Numbered from the stretch's first letter, positions 9,054 to 18,369 are shown. The stretch: DNA of 64,000 bases from Conexibacter sp. DBS9H8 (GCF_023330685.1 NZ_CP097128.1:2914001-2978000), one strand, 5' to 3'. Program-made: numbers and translations. The notes: generated from the letters alone by a model not told the origin.

Positions 9054-10373
9054 CTACAGCTCCGCGAGACGGGAGAACACGGCGGCGGCGGTCGCGATGC
9101 CGGTTCCGATCGCGGCGGCGGGCAGCCGCTCGTTCGGCGCATGGATGTTCGCGTCCGGCAGGCTGAAGCCGGAGATGATCGTCGGGATGCCACGGTCGGC
9201 GAGCGCCGCGACGATCGGCAGGGTCCCGCCGGAGCGGATCAGCGCCGGACGAACGCCGAGGGTCTCCGTGAACGCGTCGAGTCCGAGCTGGATCGCACGG
9301 GCGTCCGGGGCGACCATGCCGGGAGGGGCGGCCGACAACTGGGTGACCGTCAGCGTCGCACCATCAGGGACCGCGGCGGTCAGGAGCGCCTCGAACGCGG
9401 CGGCGATCCGCGCCGGATCCTGTCCGGGGGCGAGGCGGAGGGAGACGTTGGCGATCGCCTCGACCGGGAGGACCGTCTTCTCCAGCTCCGGCGAGCCCGA
9501 GTGGATCCCGTTGATCTCGAAGGTCGGCTCGGCGAAGGTACGCAGATAGAACTCCTCCGCCGCGGTCCGGTCGGCCGGGGTCGCGCCCTGCTGGGCGAGT
9601 TCCCCGCCCCCGGACGGGAGCTGTGCCCAGCCGGTGAGCTCCTCCGCGGTCGGGGCGATGATCCCCTCCCGCAGCGGCTCGGCGATCCGCCCGTCGACGG
9701 CGAGCAGCGCGCCGAGGGTCGCGACGAGGGCGGCCGCCGCGTTCATCGCCGCGCCGCCGTACACGCCGCTGTGCAGGTCGCTCGTACCGGTGCGGAGGCT
9801 GAGATGGAAGTAGATCAAGCCGCGCATCGCGACGTTGAAGGCAGGCAGGCCGGCGGCGATCATGCCGCTGTCAAAGATCACCGCCGCGTCCGCGGGCCCG
9901 GTGTCGGCGGCGATGAACTCGACGATGCTGTGCCCCCCGGTCTCCTCCTCCCCGTCACAGGCGAAGCGGACGTTGACCGGCAGCGTGCCCGCCTGAGCGA
10001 GCTGGCGGGCGGCAGCGAGCAGCAGGTACAGCTGTCCCTTGTCGTCGGCGATGCCGCGGGCGTACAGGTGACCGTCCCGCTCGGTGAGGGCGAAGGGAGC
10101 CGATTTCCACAGCTCCAGCGGGTCGGGAGGCTGGACGTCGAAGTGGCCGTAGCAGAGGACCGTCGGTGCGTTCTCCGGGTCGCTGGAGGCGGCGATCGTG
10201 CCGTGAACGATCGGCTGGCCGTGCCAGTCGATCAGCTCGGCCTCCCCGCCGGCCCCGACGAGGAAGTCGACAACCCAGCGACCGGCCGCGAGCACGTCCT
10301 CGCGATGGGCGGGGTCGGCGGAGACGGAGGGGATCTCCAGGAAGGTTGCGAGCTCAGCGAAGGTGTCGGGCAT
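9054..10373 (-). CDS. M20-family metallodipeptidase
   Basis: A 439-residue cytosolic peptidase of the M20/carnosinase-like family, which uses two zinc ions to hydrolyse dipeptides or short N-acyl amino acids. Metal and catalytic residues are visible in order: LCYGHFDVQP (His and Asp), YARGIADDKGQ (bridging Asp), CDGEEETGG (catalytic Glu plus Glu ligand), then IFDSG. A dimerisation-domain histidine appears as DLHSGVYGG. No signal peptide is present. The ATG at 10373 has no Shine-Dalgarno sequence but a TAGCCT hexamer 8 nt upstream, suggesting a leaderless mRNA. It is a stand-alone gene between the membrane protein and topB. Confidence 0.87.
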   Translation of the reverse strand: MPDTFAELATFLEIPSVSADPAHREDVLAAGRWVVDFLVGAGGEAELIDWHGQPIVHGTIAASSDPENAPTVLCYGHFDVQPPDPLELWKSAPFALTERDGHLYARGIADDKGQLYLLLAAARQLAQAGTLPVNVRFACDGEEETGGHSIVEFIAADTGPADAAVIFDSGMIAAGLPAFNVAMRGLIYFHLSLRTGTSDLHSGVYGGAAMNAAAALVATLGALLAVDGRIAEPLREGIIAPTAEELTGWAQLPSGGGELAQQGATPADRTAAEEFYLRTFAEPTFEINGIHSGSPELEKTVLPVEAIANVSLRLAPGQDPARIAAAFEALLTAAVPDGATLTVTQLSAAPPGMVAPDARAIQLGLDAFTETLGVRPALIRSGGTLPIVAALADRGIPTIISGFSLPDANIHAPNERLPAAAIGTGIATAAAVFSRLAEL

Positions 10374-10381
10374 GAACGCTG

Positions 10382-10387
10382 AGGCTA
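10382..10387 (-). promoter_or_regulatory. -10 hexamer TAGCCT, predicted leaderless start of the M20 peptidase
   Basis: It stands 8 nt before the ATG at 10373. A transcription start at or next to the A of ATG is predicted. Confidence 0.5.
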
Positions 10388-10434
10388 GTACGCGGGCGGG
10401 CGCGGGCCGCCCGCGTCGGCCCGGTCCGTCGCGC

Positions 10435-12723
10435 TCAGGCCGCCCGGGCGGGCGCCGCGTCCGCGGCGGCGGTCGGCACCTCGGTGCCGGCTCTCTCGGC
10501 GGACTCGTCGGCCTCCGGTGGCTTGGCGCCCTCGCGCGCCCACGGCTCGTCGAACTCGACCCGCCAGCGCCCCTCCTCGGTCTGCATCAGAGCAAGGCGG
10601 GCGCGGAAGGACTTGCCCGAGCGGCCCTTGAACCCGGTCACCGGACGTTCGCTGCGGCCGGTGCGGATCAGCTCCTTGACGATCGCCGGGGTGAGCGTCT
10701 TGCCCGCCTTCGCCTTCCAGATGACAAACCCACAGCCCGGGTCGGCCCGCGACCAGCAGGAGTAGCCCTTACGGTTCTCGATGATGTCCTGGCCGCACAC
10801 CGGGCAGGGCCCGAGGTTCGCCCGCGGGATCCGAATGTCCTTGAGCGTCGTGTCGAGGGTGTGGACGGTCTCCTCGGCGAACCGGGCGATGTCGGCCATG
10901 AACGCGGTGCGGGTGTCGGTGCCCGTCTCAATCTTCGCGAGCCGGGCCTCCCATTCGCCCGTGAGCGACGGAGAGGTGAGCGCGTGCTGACCGAGCAGCC
11001 GGATGACGTTGAGCCCCTTCTCGGTCACCACGAGCGACCGTCCGTCGCGCTCGAGATAGCCGACGGTGAGCAGCCGTTCGATGATCGCCGCCCGGGTCGC
11101 CGGGGTGCCGATCCCCGACTCCTTCATCGCCTCGGCAAGCTCCTCGTCATCGACGAGCTTGCCCGCCGTCGCCATCACCGCGAGCAGGGAGCCGTCCGAG
11201 TAGCGCCGCGGCGGCTTGGTCTCCTTCGCCTCCGAGCGGATCCGATGGACGGTCGCCGGCTCGCCCTGGGCGAGCTTGGGGAGCTGCTGCTCGGCGCCCT
11301 CGTCCTCCTCATCCCCCTCGCCGCCGCCGTCGGGTTCGACGCCCTCGCCGTACACGCCACGCCACCCTGGCACGAGCAGCACCTTGCCGCGGGTCCGGAA
11401 GACGTGCTCGCCGACGGTCGTCTCGACCCGGGTGTTCTCGAACACCGCCTCCGGATGGAAGACGGCGAGGAAACGGCGGACGACCATGTCGTAGATGCGG
11501 CGCTCGTCATCGGACATCTTCTCGACCGGGTGCTTCTCCGCGAGGGTGGGAATGATCGCGTGATGGTCGGTCACCTTCTCGTTGTTGACGACCCGCTGCA
11601 GCGGCAGCATCTCCAGCCCGGTCACGTAGGCGGCGGCCGTGGCGTACTCACGCTGCTCGCCGAGCAGACGGGCGATCGGCTTGATCTCGGAGATCATGTC
11701 GGAGGTGATGTAGCGGGAGTTCGTCCGCGGGTAGGTGAGCGCCTTGTGGCCCTCATAGAGCGATTGGGCGGCCCGCAGCGTGCGCGCCGCGTTGAAGCCG
11801 TAGCGGGAGGAAGCGTCCCGTTGCAGGGCGGTGAGGTCATACAGCAGCGGCGCCCGGTCCCGGCGCTCGGTCGTGGTGACCTTGGTGATGGTGCCGGTCT
11901 GCCCCTCGCAGGCGCTGACGACGGCGGCCGCCGCCGCCGCATTGGGCAGCCGCGGGTTGGCGCCGACGTGGCAGCGACCGTCGTAGGCGCGGCGTCCCCC
12001 CGGCGCACCGTCGGCCCCGCCGTCGGGGTCGGCGAGGAAGCGCGCGTCCACGACCCAGTAGGGCTCGGGGACGAACGCCTTGATCTCCTCCTCGCGGCGG
12101 GCGAGGATCGCCAGCGTCGGGGTCTGCACACGGCCGAGGGAGACGGCGCCGTCGAAGGAGGAGCGCAGCCGGATCGTCGCCGCGCGGGTGGCGTTCATCC
12201 CGACGATCCAGTCAGCCTCCGAGCGTGAGCGCGCGGCCTCCTCGAGGGCGGCGAACTCCTCCCCCGGGCGGAGCGCGGCGAACGCCTCGGCGATCGCCTG
12301 ACGGGTCATCGAGTTGAGCCAGAGCCGCTTGACGGGCAGCTTTGAGCCGCTCTTCTCGTACAGGTAGGCGAAGATCAGCTCCCCCTCCCGTCCGGCGTCA
12401 CAGGCGTTGATGACGTGATCGATGTCATCGCGACGCAGCGCGCGGGAGACGACAGCCATCTGCTTCTTGGAGCGCTCGTCCCGGACGACGAGTTTGAACT
12501 TCTTCGGGAGGATCGGCAGGTCGGCCATCCGCCACTTGGCGTACTTCTCGTCGTACTCGTCCGGATCGGCGAGCTGCACGAGGTGCCCGACCGCCCAGGT
12601 GACGACGTAGTCGGGACCCTCGAGCGCGTTCTTGTCCTCGGTTACGGAGAAGGCGCCGGGGAGGACCTTGACGAGATCCTTGCCGACGGACGGCTTCTCT
12701 GCGATGACGAGCGTCTTGGCCAT
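10435..12723 (-). CDS. topB: DNA topoisomerase III (type IA)
   Basis: A 762-residue type IA topoisomerase that passes single strands through a transient 5'-phosphotyrosyl break. It opens with the Toprim domain (KTLVIAEKPSVGKDL, then NACDAGREGEL at about 105-115). The active-site tyrosine lies in YPRTNSRYITSDM (about residue 337). A single C-terminal zinc finger (CPVCGQ ... CWSRADPGC, about 665-690) precedes a basic tail, shorter than the multi-zinc tail of TopA. ATG 12723 begins the conserved MAKTLVIAEKPS; upstream in-frame residues are low-complexity. A TACGCT hexamer 9 nt before it suggests a leaderless mRNA. Confidence 0.92.
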   Translation of the reverse strand: MAKTLVIAEKPSVGKDLVKVLPGAFSVTEDKNALEGPDYVVTWAVGHLVQLADPDEYDEKYAKWRMADLPILPKKFKLVVRDERSKKQMAVVSRALRRDDIDHVINACDAGREGELIFAYLYEKSGSKLPVKRLWLNSMTRQAIAEAFAALRPGEEFAALEEAARSRSEADWIVGMNATRAATIRLRSSFDGAVSLGRVQTPTLAILARREEEIKAFVPEPYWVVDARFLADPDGGADGAPGGRRAYDGRCHVGANPRLPNAAAAAAVVSACEGQTGTITKVTTTERRDRAPLLYDLTALQRDASSRYGFNAARTLRAAQSLYEGHKALTYPRTNSRYITSDMISEIKPIARLLGEQREYATAAAYVTGLEMLPLQRVVNNEKVTDHHAIIPTLAEKHPVEKMSDDERRIYDMVVRRFLAVFHPEAVFENTRVETTVGEHVFRTRGKVLLVPGWRGVYGEGVEPDGGGEGDEEDEGAEQQLPKLAQGEPATVHRIRSEAKETKPPRRYSDGSLLAVMATAGKLVDDEELAEAMKESGIGTPATRAAIIERLLTVGYLERDGRSLVVTEKGLNVIRLLGQHALTSPSLTGEWEARLAKIETGTDTRTAFMADIARFAEETVHTLDTTLKDIRIPRANLGPCPVCGQDIIENRKGYSCWSRADPGCGFVIWKAKAGKTLTPAIVKELIRTGRSERPVTGFKGRSGKSFRARLALMQTEEGRWRVEFDEPWAREGAKPPEADESAERAGTEVPTAAADAAPARAA

Positions 12724-12732
12724 GGACGGCGG

Positions 12733-12738
12733 AGCGTA
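12733..12738 (-). promoter_or_regulatory. -10 hexamer TACGCT, predicted leaderless start of topB
   Basis: It stands 9 nt before the ATG at 12723, and there is no Shine-Dalgarno sequence. Confidence 0.45.
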
Positions 12739-12792
12739 GCGGGATCGCTCCCCGGGCCCGGGCACGCTACCCGGCACGCCCCCTGCCGGGCA

Positions 12793-13953
12793 TCAGTCCG
12801 CGCAGGCCTGGGTGCTGACCGCGTGCCGGGCCCGCCGGGCCCGGGCGAGCTCGACGGCGACGACCCGGTTGGGAACGGCGAAGCCCCCCGGCCGTCCGAC
12901 CGGGTTGTTGGTGATCTGGGCGAACACGGTCGCGACGACCTGACCGGCCGCGTCGACTATCGGCCCGCCCGAGTTACCGGGGCGGACAAGCCCCCGCAGC
13001 GCAGTGATGTCGCGTAGTACCGGGCCGTTGCCGTAGGCGTTCTGGGTCTCGGTGAACTCGGTGTCCCCGAGCCGGGCGGGCTGGCGGTTGAACGGTCCGT
13101 CCTCCGGGAAGCCGAGGATCGCGGCCGACAGCCCGACGGTCGGGTGGGAATCGAGGCGGAGGGCCGGCTCCTTCAGGTCCGGGACGCGCAGGATGGCGAT
13201 GTCGTTGTGGGGGTCGAACAGGATCGCCCGGGCCGGCAGTGTCGTGCCCGAGGCGACGAGGACCTGGGTGTCGTTCTCTCCGGCCACGACGTGGGCGTTC
13301 GTGACGACGAGCCCCGGTCCGGCCACCCAGCCGCTCCCTTCGACCCCGAGCCCACAGGCGCTGCCGGTGATCTTGACGACACTCGGTGAGGCCCGGATCA
13401 CCCCGGGGGCGTTGACGATCGCGGCGGCGGGGGCGCTGACGCTCGCCGCCGGGCCGTTGACCGCCGGGAGCGGATCGATCCGCGCGAGGGTGTTGAGAAT
13501 CGGCCCGGATGGCGGCAGGATCTCGTTGAGGGTGCGGAGGATCCGGGAAGCGGCAAGCTGATGGCGGAGCCCCGGGGAGTTGTCAACCTGGAGGAGGATC
13601 GCACCGAGGATCCACACGGTCGCGAGCGCGAGGCAGGCGCTGAGCGCCGCCCCGGCGAGACCGTCGAGGAACTTCAGCCCCGGAATGAACAGGAGCCGGC
13701 GAGCGCGGAGGCCGATCCCCTCAGAAACCGTGCCGACGAGCCCGCCGAGCAGCAGGGCTCCGCCGAGGCTGAAGATCGGCGCGTACGGCGACTTCGCACC
13801 GCGGCTGAGGATGAGCGGGCCGACGTGGGTGCCGATCAGCGCCCCGGCGCCGAACCCGATCAGCGCGAGCGCGCTGACGATGAACCCGCGGGAATATCCC
13901 CGCAGCGCGAGGAGCAGCGCAAAGGCGACGATTACCCAGTCGGCCACGGACAC
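12793..13953 (-). CDS. MarP-like membrane serine protease (CvpA + trypsin-like domain)
   Basis: 386 residues. The N-terminal half has four hydrophobic helices typical of CvpA-type membrane domains (WVIVAFALLLALRGYSRG onward). The C-terminal half is a chymotrypsin-fold protease with a complete triad: His in VVTNAHVVAG (about 218), Asp in DPHNDIAIL (about 247) and Ser in RPGNSGGPI (about 325). In mycobacteria this architecture (MarP) is periplasmic and needed for acid and oxidative stress resistance through processing of cell-wall hydrolases. It is divergent from a penicillin-binding protein, consistent with a cell-wall role. The GTG start at 13953 has TAACCT 8 nt upstream and no Shine-Dalgarno sequence. 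Confidence 0.88.
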   Translation of the reverse strand: MSVADWVIVAFALLLALRGYSRGFIVSALALIGFGAGALIGTHVGPLILSRGAKSPYAPIFSLGGALLLGGLVGTVSEGIGLRARRLLFIPGLKFLDGLAGAALSACLALATVWILGAILLQVDNSPGLRHQLAASRILRTLNEILPPSGPILNTLARIDPLPAVNGPAASVSAPAAAIVNAPGVIRASPSVVKITGSACGLGVEGSGWVAGPGLVVTNAHVVAGENDTQVLVASGTTLPARAILFDPHNDIAILRVPDLKEPALRLDSHPTVGLSAAILGFPEDGPFNRQPARLGDTEFTETQNAYGNGPVLRDITALRGLVRPGNSGGPIVDAAGQVVATVFAQITNNPVGRPGGFAVPNRVVAVELARARRARHAVSTQACAD

Positions 13954-13961
13954 GGCCCCAG

Positions 13962-13967
13962 AGGTTA
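13962..13967 (-). promoter_or_regulatory. -10 hexamer TAACCT, predicted leaderless start of the MarP-like gene
   Basis: It stands 8 nt before the GTG at 13953. Confidence 0.5.
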
Positions 13968-13995
13968 GTGAGCGATGAAGCGGAGCCGGTGGGCC

Positions 13996-14001
13996 TAACC
14001 T
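13996..14001 (+). promoter_or_regulatory. Putative -10 (TAACCT) for the penicillin-binding protein gene
   Basis: The same hexamer as the divergent MarP-like promoter, 28 bases away on the other strand. The nearest good start for the penicillin-binding protein is 48 nt downstream, so this transcript would have a leader. Confidence 0.35.
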
Positions 14002-14049
14002 TTGCCGCTCTGTGGGTTACTCGCTTGGAGCGACCCCGCAGCCCACCCC

Positions 14050-15777
14050 GTGACCCCGCGCACCCCACCGTCCCCCGGACGGCGACCTCAGCCCCCGGCT
14101 CGCCGCCCGACGCGACGGCGCCAGCGGCTGCGCTCCCGTGCGGTGCCGCTCGCCGGCGGCCTCGCCGTGCTCGCTGTCGGCGCCTTCCTGCTCGGCGCCT
14201 ACGCGGCGGGTGCAACCGGACACTCACAGCGGGTCCTCGTCCGCCGGTACCTCAACGCATGGACCCACGACGAGTTCACGCGGATGTACGCGCTGCTGTC
14301 CCCGGCGGCACGACGGCGCATCGGCAAGCCGCAGTTCGTCGCCGCCTACCGGACCGCGGCGGCGACCGCGACCGCGGTGTCGCTGCGGTTTTCCCACACG
14401 GTGTCCCTGTCCGGCAACACGGCGTCGGTCCGCGCGACCGTCCGCACCCACGCCTTCGGCACCCTCCACGAACGCCTGCAGATCGCCCTCGATCCCCAGG
14501 ACCGCACGCACCTCGACTTCGCCCCGATGATGGTGTTCCCCGGGCTGCGCCCGGGTGAGACGTTGTCCCGCAGCTCCACCCTCGGCGCGCGCGGGACAAT
14601 CGAGGCGGCGGACGGGACCCCGTTGGCGGAGGGGCCGGGCCGGACCTCGCCGATCCCGCAGGTGGCCGGGGAGATCGTCGGCACGCTCGGGCCGATCCCC
14701 GCGGCCCAGCGCAGCTACTACGACAACCTCGGCTATCCCGCCGACGCCCAGGTCGGACAGGACGGGCTCGAAATGATCTTCCAGCGCCGGCTCGCCGGGC
14801 GGCCGGGCGGCACGCTGCGGGCCGGCCGGCGGGTGCTCGCCTCCGTCACTCCGCAGCCCGGGGCGACGGTGCGGACGACGATCAACCCGCAACTCGAGGC
14901 GGCGGCGATCCAGGCACTCAACGGCGCCTACGCCGGAATGACGGTGATCAACTACCGGACCGGGGCGATCGAGGCGGCCGCCGGGCTCGCCTTCAACGAC
15001 CTCCAGCCGCCCGGGTCGACGTTCAAGATCATCACCGCCTCCGCCGCCCTGCAGGACGGTGTCGCCACTCTCAACAGCACCTATCCGATGGAATCCAAGG
15101 CCGACGTTGGCGGTTTCATCATGCAGAACGCCGCCGGTGAGGTGTGCGGCGGCACGCTGCTCGTCGCCTTCGCCGTCTCCTGCGACACGACCTATGCACC
15201 CCTCGGGATCCAGATCGGCGGTCCCCGGCTCGTCGCCGAGGCCGAGCGGTTCGGCTTCAACCATCCGACGGGGATTCCCGGCGCGCTCGAGTCGACGATC
15301 CCGTCGGCGGCGACGATCGGTGACGCGACCGCGGTCGGAGCGACCGCGATCGGACAGGGCCAGCTGGAGACGACGACACTCGAGATGGCCGACGCCGGCG
15401 CGACGATCGCCAACGGCGGACGCCGCCCGCTGCCGACCCTGCTCGCGACCGCCCCCCCACGCTTCGTGACGGCGACGACCCCGCAGGTCGCCGGGGAGGT
15501 GCAGACGATGATGCAGGCCGTCGTCAGCTTCGGCACCGGGGTATCGGCCCAGATCCCCGGCTACCGGCCCGCCGGCAAGACCGGGACGGCCGAGCTCGCG
15601 AACACGGCCGGGCAGGCGAACAACACGAAGGAGACGGACGCCTGGTTCGTCGGCTTCGTGCCCGACTCGTCCGCCGACGTCGTCGCCTGCGCGCTGTTCC
15701 CGGCCAACGGGTACGGGGCGACCTCGGCCGCCCCGGCCGTCCGCTCGCTCCTCGTCGCCGCGCTCAGCGCTGGTTGA
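14050..15777 (+). CDS. Penicillin-binding protein, class B-like transpeptidase
   Basis: A 575-residue peptidoglycan D,D-transpeptidase. A basic cytosolic tail and one membrane anchor (about 35-58) lead to an NTF2-like/MecA-N domain (LNAWTHDEFTRMYALLSPAAR) and a linker. The transpeptidase domain carries STFK in PPGSTFKII (about 323), then SCD in AVSCDTTY (about 377) where SxN is usual, and KTGT in AGKTGTAEL (about 510). The Asp in place of Asn in motif 2 may be a family variant. GTG 14050 is preferred over an in-frame TTG at 14002, but neither has a clear ribosome-binding site. Its TGA directly abuts the stop of the convergent gene. Confidence 0.88.
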   Translation: MTPRTPPSPGRRPQPPARRPTRRRQRLRSRAVPLAGGLAVLAVGAFLLGAYAAGATGHSQRVLVRRYLNAWTHDEFTRMYALLSPAARRRIGKPQFVAAYRTAAATATAVSLRFSHTVSLSGNTASVRATVRTHAFGTLHERLQIALDPQDRTHLDFAPMMVFPGLRPGETLSRSSTLGARGTIEAADGTPLAEGPGRTSPIPQVAGEIVGTLGPIPAAQRSYYDNLGYPADAQVGQDGLEMIFQRRLAGRPGGTLRAGRRVLASVTPQPGATVRTTINPQLEAAAIQALNGAYAGMTVINYRTGAIEAAAGLAFNDLQPPGSTFKIITASAALQDGVATLNSTYPMESKADVGGFIMQNAAGEVCGGTLLVAFAVSCDTTYAPLGIQIGGPRLVAEAERFGFNHPTGIPGALESTIPSAATIGDATAVGATAIGQGQLETTTLEMADAGATIANGGRRPLPTLLATAPPRFVTATTPQVAGEVQTMMQAVVSFGTGVSAQIPGYRPAGKTGTAELANTAGQANNTKETDAWFVGFVPDSSADVVACALFPANGYGATSAAPAVRSLLVAALSAG

Positions 15778-17334
15778 TCAGGGCTCCCACAGAGCCGACA
15801 TCAGCCGCTCGCGGTCTGTGCCCTGGACCCACGCGGCCACCGCTTCCGGTCCGGCCCCGAACCTGAGGGCCAGCGCACTGGCCCCTGACCCGCGGGAGAT
15901 CGTCGCGGCCGTCGAGAAACCCGAGCTCGTGGCACGGTGGACGGCGACACGGACCCGCCCACCGGCGATCCAGCCGACGAGCGCGTTCCCGTCGGTGGCT
16001 GCCGATGCGACCGGAAATCCGGTCGGGTCATCCGGGCCGAGGACGCGCACGTGCCCCCAGCCCCCGCCACGGCGCCAGAGCGCCGCGTCCGTCGTGCACG
16101 TGCCCGGCCCGACCCGGCAGGCCTGCCAGGCGACGAGCTCGGGCCGGCGAGGTTGACCGGCGAGGGAGACCCCCACGGCCGCGGTGGCGGGGGAGGAGAG
16201 CAGGTGAGCGCGGGCGCCGCGGGCGAGTGAGGCCCAGAACACGGCCGAGCGGTAGCGGGCACCGGCGAACCAGCTCTCCGTCCACGCGATCAGCGCCCCG
16301 GTCGCGGACGGGGTGACCGTGAGCGCGTCAATCTCCCGTCCCGGCGGCACCGACACGGCGAGGCGCGGCGCCCCGGGCAGCCGGCCAACACCCGCGAGGG
16401 CGAACTCGATCCGTCCGTCGGCGGGCTGGTCATAGCCGGAGGCTGCGGTGCTCGTCCCGGCGGCCGCACCGCCCGGGCTCGGGGTCGTCGTCGTTCCAGT
16501 CACCGTCGCCGCCGCCGTGTCGGGCGCCGTCCAGACGATCACCGCCCCCCCGCCCGGCCACGGACCGGCGGCCATCAGGCCCGGGGTCGGGTTCGAGCCG
16601 GCGAGCAACTTCGAGGCGGTGACGCCGGCCCCGGTCCGGGAGACAAGCGCAGTGATGCCCGCCTGATTGTCGACCCCGATCAGCCATCCTCCGCGGACTG
16701 GGACGAGCGCGGCCGTGGTGGGCCCCTCAAGTCCGGACAGGACCGGCCGCAGCGCCCCAGGCGCGGTGACCGTCCCGGCGCCGAGCTCCGCACTCGAGCA
16801 GCAACCGGTGCCGGCTCCCGCCGGGCTCGTGCCGGCGAGCAGCACAAGCCTCCTGCCCTCCAGGCCGGCGGAGAGGACCTGCTGGGCGACGAGAGAAACC
16901 GAGTGGATCGGGGTCCGGGGGTCCGGACCACCCTCGGCGATCGCCGCCCGGGCGGCCGCCGGGGCGTTCGCGGCCGTCGTCCCGCTCGCATCGACCCAAT
17001 CTCCCGCGGCGTCGACGCTGATCTGCGGGGCGATCAGCGCAGCCGTGACCGGTCCGAGAGCGATGCGGGGCGCCGTCCAGGTTCCCGGCGGCGGCGGGAC
17101 CGGCGCCGCCAGGTGATCGGCCACAGGTCCGGCACCGACGCGCCCGGGGCGGCGGACACCGGCGCCGTCGGTGCGCGGCGTCCGCGCGCCCGTCCCGGCC
17201 CGGGCCGGCCGCGCGGACGCGAGCAGCCCGGAGGCGCACAGCAGGACGACCGCCGCAAGGATGACGAACCCGGAAACGACAGCCCGCACAAGCCCGGCCG
17301 GGCCTCTCACCAAGTGCCGGAGCCGGGACGGCAT
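15778..17334 (-). CDS. Secreted hypothetical protein, possibly a beta-propeller
   Basis: 518 residues. A basic N-terminus and one hydrophobic segment (VVSGFVILAAVVLLCASGLL, about residues 20-40) end at an Ala-x-Ala-like site, so export or anchoring is likely. The rest is Gly/Ala/Thr-rich with repeated beta-like units containing a tryptophan (VIVWTAPD, LIAWTESWF, LVAWQACRV, LVGWIAGG, VAAWVQG), spaced as in propeller blades. I do not recognise a family. ATG 17334 is 25 bases after the lipoprotein stop, so the two are probably cotranscribed. The gene converges with the penicillin-binding protein with zero bases between stops. Confidence 0.6.
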   Translation of the reverse strand: MPSRLRHLVRGPAGLVRAVVSGFVILAAVVLLCASGLLASARPARAGTGARTPRTDGAGVRRPGRVGAGPVADHLAAPVPPPPGTWTAPRIALGPVTAALIAPQISVDAAGDWVDASGTTAANAPAAARAAIAEGGPDPRTPIHSVSLVAQQVLSAGLEGRRLVLLAGTSPAGAGTGCCSSAELGAGTVTAPGALRPVLSGLEGPTTAALVPVRGGWLIGVDNQAGITALVSRTGAGVTASKLLAGSNPTPGLMAAGPWPGGGAVIVWTAPDTAAATVTGTTTTPSPGGAAAGTSTAASGYDQPADGRIEFALAGVGRLPGAPRLAVSVPPGREIDALTVTPSATGALIAWTESWFAGARYRSAVFWASLARGARAHLLSSPATAAVGVSLAGQPRRPELVAWQACRVGPGTCTTDAALWRRGGGWGHVRVLGPDDPTGFPVASAATDGNALVGWIAGGRVRVAVHRATSSGFSTAATISRGSGASALALRFGAGPEAVAAWVQGTDRERLMSALWEP

Positions 17335-17359
17335 CCGGCCCGGACGCCGGGGCAGCGTC

Positions 17360-17956
17360 TCAGAGGTCGAGGGAGACCGACGCGGCCTTCGTCGCGCCCT
17401 GCGCATAGATGTGCAGCGTGAGCGGACGGTTCTGATAGACCGAGTTGGGGAGCTCAAAGAGCACCACACCGCCGCCGGGTGAGTCGGTCGCCATCACCGA
17501 GTCGGCGTTCGGCTCGATGTCGCCCTTCTGGAGTGGGGTGGCCGTCCAGGCGAACTGGTTGACGTTCGGGTTGAGCGTGATCGGCTTGTAAGAGTTGCCG
17601 GCCGAGTCGGTCAGGATGAAGTGGTCAGCGGTCGTCAGCGTCTGATTGCTCTGGTTCTTGGCCCACAGGAACACCCCGTACCAGAAGTCCCCGGGCGGGA
17701 TGTTCTGCGCATCCTTGATGCCGGCGAAATACTCCACGTCACTGCCGAACGCGTTGAGCGCGCGGCTCTCCTGGATCTGGTAGGTGATCCCGCCGACGTT
17801 GAAGTACGGCTCGATGCCGTTGCTGAACTGATCCTCGGTGATCCCGGTGAGCACCTTGCGCTGGGAGAGCGAGCAACCGCTCAGCAGCAGGGCGACGGCG
17901 ACGACGGCGACGAGGGCGGCGAGGCGGAGGGTTCTATGCGCGGTCTTGACTTCCAA
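17360..17956 (-). CDS. Lipoprotein with an immunoglobulin-like (DUF4352-type) domain
   Basis: 198 residues from a TTG start at 17956. The signal peptide ends in a lipobox, LLLSGCSLSQ, giving a diacylated Cys anchored to the outer face of the membrane. The mature part, with YQIQESRALNAFGSDVEYF, GVFLWAKNQSNQTLT and FILTDSAGNSYKPI, resembles the Ig-like extracytoplasmic domains of Telokin/DUF4352 lipoproteins. TTG is favoured over the ATG 24 bases upstream because a TAGACT hexamer spans that upstream stretch, 10 nt before TTG, implying a leaderless start. The next gene is probably in the same transcript. Confidence 0.75.
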   Translation of the reverse strand: MEVKTAHRTLRLAALVAVVAVALLLSGCSLSQRKVLTGITEDQFSNGIEPYFNVGGITYQIQESRALNAFGSDVEYFAGIKDAQNIPPGDFWYGVFLWAKNQSNQTLTTADHFILTDSAGNSYKPITLNPNVNQFAWTATPLQKGDIEPNADSVMATDSPGGGVVLFELPNSVYQNRPLTLHIYAQGATKAASVSLDL

Positions 17957-17966
17957 AGCGGCCGCA

Positions 17967-17972
17967 AGTCTA
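17967..17972 (-). promoter_or_regulatory. -10 hexamer TAGACT, predicted leaderless start of the lipoprotein
   Basis: It stands 10 nt before the TTG at 17956, and decides that start over the upstream ATG, which would lie within the promoter. Confidence 0.4.
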
Positions 17973-18027
17973 ACCACCATCGCCCGCGCGTGCGCTGCGG
18001 CCGCGAGGCGAGGCGGCGGGGCCCATC

Positions 18028-18369
18028 TCAGCGGCCGCCGCGACGGTCCAGGACGCGGATCGTGTGCCCGAACTCGGGCCCGTGCACGGTGTGGCTGTCG
18101 GTGAGATCGCCGCCGGCGAGGTCCCGGCAGAGCTCACAGCGCAACGCCCCGGAGGCGTAGGCGTAGACCCGCTCGCCGAGCAGCAGGGTGCGGTGGCAGC
18201 GGCCGCAGCGTTCCGTTGTGTGGGAGACGCCGGCGAGTCCACGCCGCAGCAGGGCGAGTTCGAGCGCGTTTGCGTCGCGCGGCTCGGACTGATCGGCGCC
18301 ACCGCGGTGGTGGTGGCGCCGCGGGGGTGACGGGGCGAGCGACAGCACGCCGGAGGGTTCGATGGCCAT
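18028..18369 (-). CDS. Small zinc-ribbon protein
   Basis: 113 residues. After a His/Pro-rich N-terminal part the protein has CGRCH and, 22 residues later, CELC, a classic two-knuckle zinc ribbon (TERCGRCHRTLLLGERVY ... ALRCELCRDL). The final part contains several His and Arg residues. No membrane segment. ATG 18369 starts the more conserved-looking MAIEPSGVLSL; an upstream in-frame ATG is 42 bases away. It is divergent from the FHA-domain gene, which also carries a zinc ribbon. The role is unknown; nucleic-acid or protein binding is possible. Confidence 0.65.
   Translation of the reverse strand: MAIEPSGVLSLAPSPPRRHHHRGGADQSEPRDANALELALLRRGLAGVSHTTERCGRCHRTLLLGERVYAYASGALRCELCRDLAGGDLTDSHTVHGPEFGHTIRVLDRRGGR

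Noticed and set aside
10363..12228. Long frame opposite topB
   Set aside because: Antisense shadow; topB motifs are complete.
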